From Ilumatobacter sp963746265 (GTDB taxonomy: Bacteria > Actinomycetota > Acidimicrobiia > Acidimicrobiales > Ilumatobacteraceae), in contig CAVVAM010000002.1 of the NCBI GenBank assembly GCA_963746265.1, forward strand, positions 124,001 to 188,000: DNA of 64,000 nucleotides, given 5' to 3'. Shown in pieces: positions 1 through 8,910 of this stretch; positions within the stretch are counted from its first letter, which is position 1, and every line of letters begins with the position of its first letter. A program made the position numbers and the translations under genes. Under the pieces are notes generated by a model, which saw nothing but the letters and a program-made list of their open reading frames with translations, did no database searches and was not told where the DNA came from.

Positions 1-528
1 GCGGCCGGGTTCCCCGAGCTCGGTGTGTTCGCCGGGTTGGAGACGGCGCTCGGTGTGGCCGATGCCCGACTGCTCCTGAATCACCCACGGGTCGTCGCCG
101 GCTATTTCGGCGCCGAGGACTTCATCGCCGACATGGGCGGCGTCCGTACCGCGAGCAACGACGAGGTCGCGCTGGCTCGCTGCACGGTCGCGCTCGCCGG
201 CCGGCTCGCCGGCGTCCCGGTCCTCGACCAGATCGTCGCCGACTTCCGAAACGATCAGCGGTTCGTGCGCGAGGCGGCTGCAGCCAGGGCGATGGGCTAT
301 TCCGGGAAGCTGTGCATTCATCCCGGTCAGGTGGCGCTCGCCAACGACGCGTTCGTGCCGACGGCCGACGAGGTGGACCGGGCCCACCGACTGCTGGTCG
401 CGTACGAGGCCGCATCGACGAACGGCGTCGCTGCGATCGACTTCGAAGGTCAGATGGTCGACGAGCCGCTCGCAGCACAGGCCCGGCGCGTCGTCGAGCT
501 GGCGGGCATCCGGTCGAGCGACGTCTGA
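1..528 (+). CDS. CitE-like CoA-ester lyase (HpcH/HpaI aldolase family), C-terminal part
   Basis: The reading frame is open from the first base, so the true start lies outside the window; the first possible internal start is GTG at 25. The visible 175 residues match the C-terminal half of citrate-lyase beta-subunit-like (beta-methylmalyl/citramalyl-CoA) lyases: the segment GYFGAEDFIADMG, and the family's late motif GYSGKLCIHPGQV, which lies near the CoA site. Members cleave or condense 3-hydroxyacyl-CoA esters with Mg2+ in the cytoplasm. The gene ends directly against the convergent MaoC-like hydratase gene with no spacer. Together the two suggest CoA-ester chemistry unrelated to the glycan locus. 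The exact substrate cannot be read from this fragment. Confidence 0.85.
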   Translation, partial: AAGFPELGVFAGLETALGVADARLLLNHPRVVAGYFGAEDFIADMGGVRTASNDEVALARCTVALAGRLAGVPVLDQIVADFRNDQRFVREAAAARAMGYSGKLCIHPGQVALANDAFVPTADEVDRAHRLLVAYEAASTNGVAAIDFEGQMVDEPLAAQARRVVELAGIRSSDV

Positions 529-996
529 TCAGTCGGGCCGAGTGAGCATCAGGGCATCGCGGACGGCACGACACACCAGCGTGTCGTGCTGGTTGAACGC
601 TCGGTGCTCGAATGTGACGATCCCCTGGGTCGGGCGTGACCGCGACCGTCGCCCAGCCAGGACCTCGGTCTCGACACGCAACGTGTCGCCGTGGAACAGC
701 GGAGCCGGGAAGACGACCTCGCCGAAGCCGAGATTCGCCACCGTGGTACCCAGCGTCGTCTCGTGCACGCTGATGCCGATCACCATCGCCACCGTGAGCA
801 TCGAGTTGACGAGGGGCTGGCCGAACTCGGTCTCGTTGGCGGCGTAGTCGAAGTCGAGGTGGAGCCAGGCGGGGTTCATGGTCATCGACGTGAACATGAC
901 GTTGTCCGACTCGGTGATCGTGCGCCGGATCGCATGGTGGATCACCAGCCCCGGTGTCAACTCCTCGAACCACTTGCCCGTGTGCGGACGCTCCAT
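529..996 (-). CDS. MaoC-like (R)-specific acyl-CoA hydratase
   Basis: A 155-residue single hot-dog-fold protein. The segment FTSMTMNPAWLHLDFDYA near residues 34-51 is a MaoC-type hydratase signature, with the Asn/Asp/His neighbourhood expected for the catalytic region. The ATG at 996 is chosen because it begins MERPHTGKWFEEL, the usual N terminus of these proteins. The frame stays open further upstream only because it runs into a frameshifted STAS gene. Family members hydrate or dehydrate enoyl-CoA or mesaconyl-type esters. It is the convergent neighbour of the CitE-like lyase, which supports a shared C4/C5 CoA-ester pathway, but the substrate is not determined. Confidence 0.85.
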   Translation of the reverse strand: MERPHTGKWFEELTPGLVIHHAIRRTITESDNVMFTSMTMNPAWLHLDFDYAANETEFGQPLVNSMLTVAMVIGISVHETTLGTTVANLGFGEVVFPAPLFHGDTLRVETEVLAGRRSRSRPTQGIVTFEHRAFNQHDTLVCRAVRDALMLTRPD

Positions 997-1030
997 GCCG
1001 TCGATCGTACGTGGCGGCATCCGAGGAGCT

Positions 1031-1330
1031 TCAGACGAACGACAGCGCGGGGCGAGGCGGACGATCCGACGCACCTGATGCCACTGTGACACGGTGCACC
1101 GTTCGCCGGCCGCCGAAGCACTCGCCCGTGAGCCGCAACTGGCCGCCGAGCGCCGCCGAGCCGGCGAACGTGACGTCGGCCGCGTCGACATGGCGGTCAC
1201 CGCTCCTGAGGCGCCGAACGACCTCGACGAGTGACCCGACCGTGTGAGCGTCGATCTCACCGGGCACGCCCACATCGTCCCCCACGGCAATCCTGATCAA
1301 CGACGAGCGCGCGGAACCACGCCTTCGGGT
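1031..1330 (-). pseudogene. STAS-domain protein (anti-sigma antagonist-like), frameshifted
   Basis: One frame reads VPGEIDAHTVGSLVEVVRRL followed by VDAADVTFAGSAALGG, which has the spacing of a STAS domain (strand, helix, then the D/S-containing loop holding the serine phosphorylated in SpoIIAA-type proteins). After about 1120 the homology continues in a second frame (SAAGERCTVS, VRRIVRLA). It can return to the first frame to end LSFV-stop at 1031. Two closely spaced compensating indels are therefore needed, which fits sequence error as well as decay. The start is uncertain and the N-terminal boundary is approximate. STAS proteins act as partner-switch regulators; no partner kinase is visible here. 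Confidence 0.55.
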
Positions 1331-1403
1331 GATGGTCCCCCCGCGAGCGGGCCGGCCGGCCGGCCGGTCATGTTCCGCGAGACGAACAGCGGGCAGATCC
1401 CGA

Positions 1404-2181
1404 TCATGACGATCTTCGACGCCCGTCGAGCCGACCACGACCCGCAGCGCACACGCATCCGAACTCGTCACCGAGAAGGCCGGCGAGCGCAACGGCCGAG
1501 GAGCCTCCGAGCGACTCAAGCGCGAGCTCGAGGCCCACGCCGGCGCGGAGGAGCGATACTTCCAGCTTCGGGCACCCGCGCGTCACCGCACCTCGGAGCG
1601 GCCAGACGAACGTCAGCGCACCGGTCCAGATCAGATGAGCGAGCAACGGAGCCGTCAGGTTCTGCTTCCACGCATACAGGAGACCCCAGACGACACCGCA
1701 GGCAGCTCCCGCGAGGATCAACACCCAATTCCGCTCGACGACCTGGACGAGGGTGTAGGCGGCGACACCGGCGACGACGCCGAACTGGCGCTGCACGACG
1801 AGCCGGAACACGCTTCTCCGCCACCGCCAGGGAGGCCACTGCGATCAGCACGTCGCGTCGCCGGTCGCCGGCGGCGATGGAGTACAGGTCCCGCACCCGA
1901 TCGATGAACGACAGCAGCAGACGGCACAGCACCGCGTGCCCGAGTTGCGTGGCTGCCAACCAGGCGACGCCGACGACGGCCCCGGCGACCACCGCCTCGA
2001 CGGAGAACGCTCCGACTGCCTCGGCAGAGCTCACCGGATCCCCACAGCACTCCCACGGAGGCCAGCGTGAGCACGACCGCAGTCAGCCAGGATCGATGCC
2101 AGATGCCTTCACGAGGGGGCACGAACACGAGGCCCAGCCGGCTACGGCCAGCGCGATGACGGCGACGCTCGAGATCGTCAC
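1404..2181 (-). pseudogene. CPBP-family intramembrane protease, multiply frameshifted
   Basis: Three successive frames together give one polytopic membrane protein. The N-terminal helices begin at a GTG near 2181 (SSVAVIALAVAG, then RSWLTAVVLTLASVGVLW). A middle part follows (VVAGAVVGVAWLAATQLGHA to VASLAVAE), and then a C-terminal part typical of CPBP/CAAX proteases (GVVWGLLYAWKQNLTAPLLA, then HLIWTGALTFVWP with the conserved His). The glutamate motif expected just before VFRLVVQRQ falls on a frameshift near 1815, so the catalytic EExxxR is not intact as written. Other shifts lie near 2140 and 2035. The 3' end is uncertain. CPBP proteases cleave membrane substrates or prenylated tails; the target is unknown. 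Confidence 0.6.
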
Positions 2182-2215
2182 GGGCGAGCCGGACCGGAGG
2201 GTCGCACGACGGGGA

Positions 2216-2731
2216 TCACGACCCGCCCTCCCCCTCGAGGACCCGCATCGTCACGGTGCCGGGATCGATGCCGAGGTGCCGGTACAGATTTCGGGCGAAG
2301 CCGTCACCGGTCCGGCCCATGGTGCCCGCCATGATCTTCTCGACGCCGCGACGACTGAAGCCGGGGAGTGGCAGGTCGACGCAGAGCGACAGGTCGATCG
2401 CGAGCTTCGACACGCCGTCGTCGACCTTCGTGATCCGATAGGTGCCGTTGACCCCGGCCCGCTCGGTGCTACCGGGAGGTGGCTCGTGGTGGTAGTCGAT
2501 GCGGCTGATCGGCACGAACGTCATCCGTTCGGTGAACGTCGGCGCGATCTCCAGCCCGAGGCCGGAGATCCCCGCCAGGGTCCAGGTCCAGACGTCGCGC
2601 TTCGCGGTGATCCGATCGAGCAGCGGTGTCAGCTCGGCGAGTAGGCCGGGATCGGTCAGGACGTCCCAGATCCGCTCTGGCTCGACCGGAACCGTGGCGA
2701 TGGAGCGATTGCGCGAACGGAATTCGGTCAC
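2216..2731 (-). CDS. SRPBCC-fold (polyketide cyclase/START-like) protein
   Basis: A 171-residue protein with the SRPBCC layout: a leading beta strand, then VEPERIWDVLTDPGLLAELT (helix-loop typical of the family, residues 16-35), a long curved sheet, and a long C-terminal helix (GVEKIMAGTMGRTGDGFARN). Such proteins bind hydrophobic ligands; catalysis cannot be deduced. Its GTG start overlaps the stop of the upstream glycosyltransferase by 4 bases (GTGA), so it is co-transcribed with it, although it has no obvious sugar role. Confidence in the fold is good; the function is unknown. Confidence 0.8.
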   Translation of the reverse strand: MTEFRSRNRSIATVPVEPERIWDVLTDPGLLAELTPLLDRITAKRDVWTWTLAGISGLGLEIAPTFTERMTFVPISRIDYHHEPPPGSTERAGVNGTYRITKVDDGVSKLAIDLSLCVDLPLPGFSRRGVEKIMAGTMGRTGDGFARNLYRHLGIDPGTVTMRVLEGEGGS

Positions 2732-3615
2732 GATGCTCCGATACCCGTTCCGGCGACGAACGAACCGTGCCTGTGGCGAGCGTCACGGACTCGCTCGACG
2801 AGGCGCCGCATGCCCCCGCCCAGCCCGGCGATCAGTGCGCGACGGTGCACGACCACCGGCTCGTGTCGCAGGCGCCGCAAGGACAGCCAGATCGCACGCC
2901 CGATGGTGGTGACGGAACCGAAGCGAAACGCCAGCCAGAGCCGATTGCGTTCCTGCAGGAAGCGCGTCTCGTCCCGCCGGGCACTCGTGGACGTACCGCG
3001 GCGGTGCTCCGCCGTCGACTCGGGCGCGACGCGGTAGCGCCATCCGAGCAGCCCGCCCCGCCGCGCCAGGTCGACGTCCTCGTAGTACAGGAACAAACGC
3101 TCGTCGAACCCGCCGGTCGATCGAAGGAAGCGGGCGTCGAACATGACGGCACCACCCGTGAAGATGTCGATGTCGCGCACCGGCAGGTCGGCGGGGAGCG
3201 GCAGGCCGTCACCGATGTCGGTACCCGCACCGAATCTGTCGAGTTCGACGCCGAGACTCACGACGTCGCCGTCCGGACCGAGGAGCGCCGGCTGGACGGC
3301 GCCGACGTCATCCGGCTCCAGCGCGGCCACGAGTGGAGCCAGCCAACCCGTCCCGACGACGACATCATCATTGAGCAGCACGATCGACGACGCCCCGTCG
3401 ACCGTGGCGAACCCCAGGTTGGCCGCGGCACCGTAGCCGCGATTCTCCGTGCGGATCAGCTCGACGTCGTCGGCCAGATCGGCGGCGACGGTGGCCGAAC
3501 CACCGGTGTCGACGACCACCGTCCGTTCGAGGCCCCCTTCGTCACGCAACGCTCTCAGGCACCGGTCGAGCACCTCGGGCGGCGCCGAAAACGTCACGAC
3601 GACCGCAGCGATCAC
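2728..3615 (-). CDS. Family 2 glycosyltransferase (rhamnosyltransferase-like)
   Basis: About 295 residues with a GT-A fold: IAAVVVTFSAP at the N terminus, NRGYGAAANLGF near residue 65, the metal-binding LLNDDVVVG near 80, GGAVMFDARFL, and the acceptor-side FLYYEDVDLARRGG. This pattern is that of inverting GT2 enzymes such as rhamnosyltransferases acting on polyprenol-linked glycans. The frame is open up to 3654, but that start would overlap galE. GTG 3615 places the first strand at the very N terminus and leaves a 25-bp divergent spacer, so it is preferred. The gene is the first of a pair with the SRPBCC gene. The sugar donor cannot be read from sequence. Confidence 0.85.
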   Translation of the reverse strand: MIAAVVVTFSAPPEVLDRCLRALRDEGGLERTVVVDTGGSATVAADLADDVELIRTENRGYGAAANLGFATVDGASSIVLLNDDVVVGTGWLAPLVAALEPDDVGAVQPALLGPDGDVVSLGVELDRFGAGTDIGDGLPLPADLPVRDIDIFTGGAVMFDARFLRSTGGFDERLFLYYEDVDLARRGGLLGWRYRVAPESTAEHRRGTSTSARRDETRFLQERNRLWLAFRFGSVTTIGRAIWLSLRRLRHEPVVVHRRALIAGLGGGMRRLVERVRDARHRHGSFVAGTGIGAS

Positions 3616-3626
3616 GCAGCGAACGG

Positions 3627-3632
3627 TACAGT
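3627..3632 (+). promoter_or_regulatory. Putative -10 box of galE, leaderless layout
   Basis: TACAGT lies 8 bases before the GTG start of galE. A start site 6-8 bases downstream of the box would fall on the start codon itself. No clear ribosome-binding site precedes the GTG. The same TANNNT-N6-8-start arrangement recurs at several other genes in this window. Confidence 0.45.
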
Positions 3633-3640
3633 GCCGAACC

Positions 3641-4627
3641 GTGACTGCCTCCACTCTCGTGACCGGCGGCGCCGGCTACATCGGCGCCCACACCGTCAGA
3701 GCGCTTCGCTCGGCCGACCGTCCGGTCGTCGTCCTCGACACGCTCGAGCTCAGCACCGCCGATGCGGTCATCGACGCCGAGCTCGTCGTCGGCGACATCG
3801 CCGACGAGGCACTGATCGAGACGATCTGCCGCGACCACGACGTCGACACCATCGTGCACTTCGCCGCGTACAAGAACGTCGGCGAGTCGATGGTCGACCC
3901 GTCGAAGTACTTCCACAACAACGTCGACGGAACCGTGCACCTGCTCGACGCTGCGCACCGGGCCGGTGTGGGGCGCGTCGTGTTCTCCTCGTCGTGTTCG
4001 GTGTACGGCACACCAGAGCACGTGCCCGTCGACGAATCCCAACGCATCGCCCCCGAATCGGTCTACGCCGAGACCAAGGCGATCGTCGAGCGGGTGCTGC
4101 ACTGGTACGGCGCCGTGCACGGGATGCGAAGCGTCAGCCTGCGCTACTTCAACGCCGCGGGCGCCAGCTTCGACTCACGCATCGGAGAGGACTGGACCTA
4201 CGCCCTCAACCTGATCCCGGTCGCGATCCGGGCGTTGCTCACCGACGGGAGCCCACTCCAGGTGTACGGCACCGACTACCCGACGCCCGACGGCACGTGC
4301 GTGCGCGACTACATCCACGTCGTCGACCTTGCCACCGCTCACGTCGCTGCCATCGACTATCTGGCGGACGGCGGCGACTCGACTGCCGTGAACGTCGGGA
4401 CCGGCGTCGGATCGTCGGTGAAGGAGGTCCTCGACGGAATCGAGCAGGTGGCGGGTCGGCCCGTGCCGCACGAGCTGGCCCCACGACGGATCGGCGATCC
4501 GAGCACGACGTACGCCGACAACTCCCGCGCCCGGCAGTTGCTCGGGTGGGAGCCGGAGTACGGCCTCGACGAGATCCTCGACACGGCGTTCCGCTGGCAT
4601 CAGCGCCAGCACTCGATGACGAGCTGA
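3641..4627 (+). CDS. galE: UDP-glucose 4-epimerase
   Basis: A 328-residue extended SDR enzyme of the usual GalE length. It has the NAD-binding GGAGYIGAH at residues 8-16, VHFAAYKNVGES, a serine-rich catalytic strand (VFSSSCSVYG), and the Tyr/Lys pair in YAETKAIVE (YxxxK). LRYFNAAGA and the C-terminal DNSRARQLLGWEPEYGLDEI are GalE hallmarks. It interconverts UDP-glucose and UDP-galactose (possibly the N-acetylated forms) in the cytoplasm and supplies donors to the surrounding glycosyltransferases. The GTG at 3641 is chosen because it directly precedes the Rossmann strand and has a TACAGT box 8 bases upstream. A methyltransferase gene follows after 2 bases. Confidence 0.93.
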   Translation: MTASTLVTGGAGYIGAHTVRALRSADRPVVVLDTLELSTADAVIDAELVVGDIADEALIETICRDHDVDTIVHFAAYKNVGESMVDPSKYFHNNVDGTVHLLDAAHRAGVGRVVFSSSCSVYGTPEHVPVDESQRIAPESVYAETKAIVERVLHWYGAVHGMRSVSLRYFNAAGASFDSRIGEDWTYALNLIPVAIRALLTDGSPLQVYGTDYPTPDGTCVRDYIHVVDLATAHVAAIDYLADGGDSTAVNVGTGVGSSVKEVLDGIEQVAGRPVPHELAPRRIGDPSTTYADNSRARQLLGWEPEYGLDEILDTAFRWHQRQHSMTS

Positions 4628-4629
4628 TC

Positions 4630-5551
4630 ATGGCGTCGGAGGTGTACCGGGAGACGGTCGACCCGACGGCGACCAACAATCCCCACAGCTATGCACTTCA
4701 GATGACCGGCCACGGTCACCGGGTGCTCGAGGTCGGGTGCTCGGTCGGCCACGTCACCGAACACCTGGTCGCCGCAGGGAACACCGTCGTCGGCGTCGAG
4801 ATCGATGCCGAGGCCGCCGAGGCGGCGCGTGGGTTCGCCGACCGTGTGCACGTCGTCGACCTCGACGTCACGCCGCTGTCCGAGGTCGAACAGAACGAGT
4901 TCGACGTCATCATCTTCGGTGACGTGCTCGAGCACCTCCGCCGACCAGGCCGGACGCTGCGCGACGCGTGCTCGATTGCTGGCACGGGGTGGCCGCGTGA
5001 TCATCTCGGTCCCCAACGTCGCCCACATCGACGTGCGGCTCATGCTGCTGGAGGGCCGGTGGGACTATCAGCAGACGGGGCTCATGGACGACACCCACCT
5101 GCGGTGGTTCACCAAGACGTCGCTCCGTGAGTTGTTGAACCACGCCGGGCTCGTTGCCATTCGCCTGGAACGGGTTCGGATCGGGCGATTCGGGAGCGAC
5201 ATCGTGTTCGACCACGAGCGGTCGCGCTCGGACGCGATCGCGTTCATCGAAGCCGACCCCGAGGCGTACACCTTCCAGTACGTCGTGGAAGCGATCCGCA
5301 CCGACGAAGCGGCCGGTCTGACGGATGCACTCGACGACGCCGACGTCGACTGGCCGTCGCTCGATCATGCCGACGCGGCAGCAGCGCTGGACGCCGAGGT
5401 CGCAGCTCTCCGCGAACGGGTCGGCGGGCTCGAGCAGGAGCGGGCCGCGCTCCGGGCGAACGTCGACGCATGGGAGAACTCGACCCTCGTCCGGGTCGCC
5501 CGCCCGGCCCGCGCCGCCTGGGCGCGGCTCAGGCGAATCATCCGGTCGTGA
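4630..5551 (+). pseudogene. Class I SAM methyltransferase with C-terminal coiled coil, one frameshift
   Basis: From ATG 4630 the frame gives VLEVGCSVGHVTEHL (SAM motif I) and DVIIFGDVLEHL. Near 4970-4980 the homology moves to the +1 frame and continues with LLARGGRVIISVPNVAHID and DDTHLRWFTKTSLRELL to the stop at 5551. One extra base around 4975 explains it. The product would be about 306 residues: a methyltransferase, then a coiled coil (AALRERVGGLEQERAALRAN) and a basic tail (ARAAWARLRRIIRS). It is a likely glycan methyltransferase. The methyltransferase-plus-coiled-coil order recalls chain-capping rulers such as WbdD, but the kinase part of WbdD is absent. It overlaps the next glycosyltransferase by 4 bases (GTGA). 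The gene may be intact if the indel is an error. Confidence 0.75.
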
Positions 5552-6372
5552 CGCAGGCGCTGCGGACGGAAACGTGGGTGACTCAGTCACCCGCACCGGT
5601 CGCGCGTGTGCCGCGCCCGTCCGAACCGACGGTCTCGTTCGTGCTGGTCACGTACGGCACCGGCACGGTCGTGATCGAGGCGATCTCATCGCTCGTCCGC
5701 TCGCTCGAGGAGACCGGGGTCGACGCCGAGGTCGTGGTCGTCGACAACGAGCACCCCGATCGGCCGCATCGGACCAGCAACCACCTGCTGCTCGACACGG
5801 CCGGGGTTCGTGTCGTCCGACCCGGCCGGAACATCGGGTTCGGTGGAGGATGCAACGAAGGAGTACGGCACTCGACCGCTCCGACGGTCGCGTTCGTGAA
5901 TCCGGACGTCGAGTTCGCAACAGGTTGGATCGAACCGCTGCTCGACGCTCTCGCTGATGACCGATTGGCGATCGCGGCGCCCGTGCTGAACGAGCCGGAC
6001 GGCACGGTGCAGTCCGCCGGTCACCACCTGTTCGCCGACGGATCGACGGCGCCGATCACGTCCGCGCCCGGTCCCGGACGGATCGGGCGACCCGACTATG
6101 CGTCGGCCGCCTGCTGGCTGATGCGACGGTCGATGTTCGACTTGCTGGGCGGCTTCGACGAGGACTTCTTCCCCGCCTATTACGAAGACGTCGATCTGGC
6201 GCTCCGAGCCCGCCCGCACGGCGGCACCGGAGTCGTGGGCGACTCGACGGTCGTCCACCATCGGGGCGCCTCGACGGCAGCGGCCGTCGCGCCCGACACC
6301 ACGCCGCAGCGGCAGCGCCTCGTCGAGAAGTGGCCGTCGCTCGCGTCGACACAGCCGGCGCCGCCGGGCTAG
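5548..6372 (+). CDS. Family 2 glycosyltransferase
   Basis: A 274-residue GT-A enzyme. It shows SFVLVTYGTG near residue 29, VVVVDNEHPD, RNIGFGGGCNEGV, the metal-binding FVNPDVEF near 117, and a C-terminal GGFDEDFFPAYYEDVDLALR. This is the same subfamily as the glycosyltransferase at 2728-3615. The GTG start at 5548 overlaps the stop of the coiled-coil methyltransferase (GTGA), suggesting coupled translation. The first roughly 25 residues are poorly conserved proline-rich sequence. It transfers a sugar onto a lipid-linked acceptor at the cytoplasmic face; the donor is unknown. Its 3' end overlaps the convergent small coiled-coil gene by 4 bases. Confidence 0.85.
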   Translation: MTQALRTETWVTQSPAPVARVPRPSEPTVSFVLVTYGTGTVVIEAISSLVRSLEETGVDAEVVVVDNEHPDRPHRTSNHLLLDTAGVRVVRPGRNIGFGGGCNEGVRHSTAPTVAFVNPDVEFATGWIEPLLDALADDRLAIAAPVLNEPDGTVQSAGHHLFADGSTAPITSAPGPGRIGRPDYASAACWLMRRSMFDLLGGFDEDFFPAYYEDVDLALRARPHGGTGVVGDSTVVHHRGASTAAAVAPDTTPQRQRLVEKWPSLASTQPAPPG

Positions 6373-6656
6373 GAGTCGGCGGGCGGCGCGGCGACACGAG
6401 CGAGCGATGCGACGGCGTCTTCGTGGTCGGCCACCGTCGCGTCGATCCGATCGAGACGTTCGACGATGGCGCCGATCCGGGCCGACAGATCGTCGAGCGC
6501 TCCCCGCAGCTCGGCGCGAACCCGTTCGGCGTCGGAGGCCAGCGCCTCGACCTTGGACTGCAGGTCCTGGATCGCAGCCGTCTGGACCGCCAGCTCGGAG
6601 CGGGTCTGATCGCCGCCCCGAACCACCCACCCGACCGTGCTCTTCAACCGGCTCAT
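6369..6656 (-). CDS. Small coiled-coil protein
   Basis: A 95-residue protein with no recognised enzymatic domain. Residues about 25-75 show continuous heptad character (QTAAIQDLQSKVEALASDAE, then LRGALDDLSARIGAIVERLD), with hydrophobic residues every three to four positions and acidic/basic flanks, so a coiled coil is likely. The N terminus is short and basic. The gene lies 1 base downstream of the large glycosyltransferase at 6658-8910 on the same strand. Two other small coiled-coil genes lie in equivalent positions (10587-10889 and 17248-17526), which suggests an accessory role in the glycosyltransferase assemblies. That role is inference. Confidence 0.7.
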   Translation of the reverse strand: MSRLKSTVGWVVRGGDQTRSELAVQTAAIQDLQSKVEALASDAERVRAELRGALDDLSARIGAIVERLDRIDATVADHEDAVASLARVAAPPADS

Positions 6657-6657
6657 G

Positions 6658-8910
6658 TCACTCCTCCGAAGTCGGGACTGCCTCTCGGCAGAGTCGTGCG
6701 ATCAGATGCCCGGTGTGGGTCATCGACGGTTGTTGCATCATGTCATGTCGAGCGGCCGAGCCGATGCGTGCCCGGTCGGCGTCATCGTCGACCACGCGCC
6801 GCATCGCCGATGCCGCCTGCGCGGCGTCGGGCTCCGCCCACACAGCCGACGCCGGGTAGTAGCCCTGGCGATCGACGACAGGGACCAACTCGGCATCGAT
6901 GAGCACCGAGTTGTACTCGTCCATGAAATCGAGGTTCCCGGAGTAGCGGGTCGCGATCACCGGGACGCCGAGCCACATGGCCTCCATGAGGTGGAGCCCG
7001 AGACCCTCGGAGCGGTGGAGCGACACCAGACAGTCGCTCAGCTCGATCAGCCGCATCTGGTCCGCTCGACTCAGGTGACGGTCGACGACGACCACGTCGG
7101 GACGCGACGACGCCGCGAGCTGGAGTTCCTCGTGCTCCGACCAACGTTCGTCGGCATTGAGGGTCTTGACGAACAGCATCGGGCCATCGTCAGACGGTTG
7201 CGGAAAGGCCCGTTCGAACGCTCGGATCGCGCCGATCGGGTTCTTGCGGTCGGTGATGCTCAGGTGGTCGAAGGTCACCAGGAACACGAAACGATCCGCG
7301 GGGAGGCCGAGGTCGGACCGTGTGGCCGACGATCGTTCGGGTTCGGGGACCGGAACCGGCACGACACGGACCGGCTTGTCGGTCACGCGGCGATATGCAT
7401 CGGCGACGAACTCGGTGGCCGCCCAGACCTCGTCGACCATGTCGATGCTCTGGATCACCCGTGGGGTGAGTTCCGACAGCTCCCAGAACCAGTAGCCGAT
7501 GCTTCGACGGCCGGGAAACACTGCGGCGCCGTGATCGTCGGCGAAGAACCGCATCTGGTCACCATGGACGGTGATGAGGTTCACGTCGTGGCCGACGTCG
7601 GTGGTCAGCGCTGGCACGTCACCGGCCACGGGGCTCGCCGTGCGCCCGTAGTGCAGGCCCGACACCGACACGCCCGCTTCCTCGAGGCTCCGGTGCAGAC
7701 GCCGGGTGAAGTCGCCGAGGCCCGAATCGGACGCGATGTAGCCGATGACGTTCACCCCCGGTGCTCGTCCGACGTCTCGCCACTCGTCACCGGGCCGGCT
7801 CACGGTCGCGCGAATCATCGCCGAGCGGCCGTCCGACTGCCAGCTCTGTTCGGCCCATCGGAGGAACCGCTCGCGATCGTCGCCCATCGGGTCGGGGAAG
7901 GCGGCGTGCAGGTCCGGTCGTCGCGCCCACTCCTCGAACCAGTATCGGCCGATCGCGCCGCCCGAGCGGGCCGTGGGGCTCTGCAGCCACTCGAGCATTG
8001 CGCCCGAACCGAACGGGTCGGGCGGAAGTTCCCCGTCACCACGTCGCCACTCGTTGATCGACGCGGACATCAACGTCCGGATCGAGGCGTCGACGACGAC
8101 CCCGCCCGGCAGCGCGACCGGCGTCGCCTCCCCGCCGATCTGTGGGCGCGCGGCGTCCACGGCGGCCGCCAGACCGGCATACCGTGAGAACAGCACACGC
8201 GGTCGCCGGCCCTCGAAACCGACCCTCCACGGCTCGACGGGATCGAGATCGTCCACGTCGAGCACGCCGATGCGGCCCTCGGGGATACGCCAACCGATCA
8301 CCAACCCCGACGCCGGCGTCGAGACGTGCACCGTCGAACCCTCGACGGCCGCACCGACCAGACGTTCGGTCTCGTCAGCGGGTTCCGCCACGGTCGCCAA
8401 CGTCGCCAGTTCGTCGATCACGTCGACGGCATCGGCGGCGACGCCGATCACGGCGTCCGACCAGCGACCCCGACGCACCAGATCGGAGCCCGACGGAGCG
8501 AGCCCGTCGAGGGGCAGCGGTCGGCTCGCACGCTCGATCAGTGCGACGCCCGTCGAGGGCCACCATTCGTCGATCGGACCCGTCACGACGGCCGAACCGG
8601 CCCGGACGACCAGAACACTCGACCCGCCGCCCCGGAGGATCCGCGCCACTGCCCGACCCGTACGAGCCCACTCGTAGGCACGCGGCGGGAGCGCCGCCAG
8701 CAGCCGTCCCCATCCCACTCCCGACGGTTCCGGGAGGTCGAGATCGACCCAGCGCACACCGTCCGGGAGGGGCGGCCGTCCGTGCACGTCGCCGGACCAG
8801 ACGGCACCGATTCCGAGACCGGGTCGCTGCTCACCGAGCGCTGCGACGAGGCCGGCGAGATCGAACCGGCCCGCCGGGACGACCACGCAGACGTCGACGG
8901 CTCGACTCAT
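6658..8910 (-). CDS. Large glycosyltransferase with C-terminal GT4-type domain
   Basis: A 750-residue protein. The C-terminal part from about residue 385 is a GT-B glycosyltransferase: NVIGYIASDSGLGDFTRRL, WFWELSELTP, VWAATEFVADAYRRV, and the E-x7-E region EGLGLHLMEAMWLGVPVIAT near 630-650. The N-terminal 380 residues (VDVCVVVPAGRFDLAGLVAA at the start) have glycosyltransferase-like features but no clear catalytic motif. ATG 8910 is chosen because it overlaps the stop of the upstream gene by 4 bases (ATGA) and precedes the first beta strand. GT4 enzymes are retaining and use NDP-sugars; this one probably extends the lipid-linked glycan. It heads a three-gene run with 8907-10577 and 6369-6656. 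Confidence 0.83.
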   Translation of the reverse strand: MSRAVDVCVVVPAGRFDLAGLVAALGEQRPGLGIGAVWSGDVHGRPPLPDGVRWVDLDLPEPSGVGWGRLLAALPPRAYEWARTGRAVARILRGGGSSVLVVRAGSAVVTGPIDEWWPSTGVALIERASRPLPLDGLAPSGSDLVRRGRWSDAVIGVAADAVDVIDELATLATVAEPADETERLVGAAVEGSTVHVSTPASGLVIGWRIPEGRIGVLDVDDLDPVEPWRVGFEGRRPRVLFSRYAGLAAAVDAARPQIGGEATPVALPGGVVVDASIRTLMSASINEWRRGDGELPPDPFGSGAMLEWLQSPTARSGGAIGRYWFEEWARRPDLHAAFPDPMGDDRERFLRWAEQSWQSDGRSAMIRATVSRPGDEWRDVGRAPGVNVIGYIASDSGLGDFTRRLHRSLEEAGVSVSGLHYGRTASPVAGDVPALTTDVGHDVNLITVHGDQMRFFADDHGAAVFPGRRSIGYWFWELSELTPRVIQSIDMVDEVWAATEFVADAYRRVTDKPVRVVPVPVPEPERSSATRSDLGLPADRFVFLVTFDHLSITDRKNPIGAIRAFERAFPQPSDDGPMLFVKTLNADERWSEHEELQLAASSRPDVVVVDRHLSRADQMRLIELSDCLVSLHRSEGLGLHLMEAMWLGVPVIATRYSGNLDFMDEYNSVLIDAELVPVVDRQGYYPASAVWAEPDAAQAASAMRRVVDDDADRARIGSAARHDMMQQPSMTHTGHLIARLCREAVPTSEE

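Noticed and set aside
1350..1369. Tandem GGCC repeat (gggccggccggccggccgg)
   Set aside because: Too short and expected in such GC-rich DNA; no flanking structure suggests function.
2626..5130. 834-codon open frame on the plus strand
   Set aside because: Antisense and out-of-frame shadow over the glycosyltransferase and galE; only its last part (from 4630) is real, as the methyltransferase N terminus.
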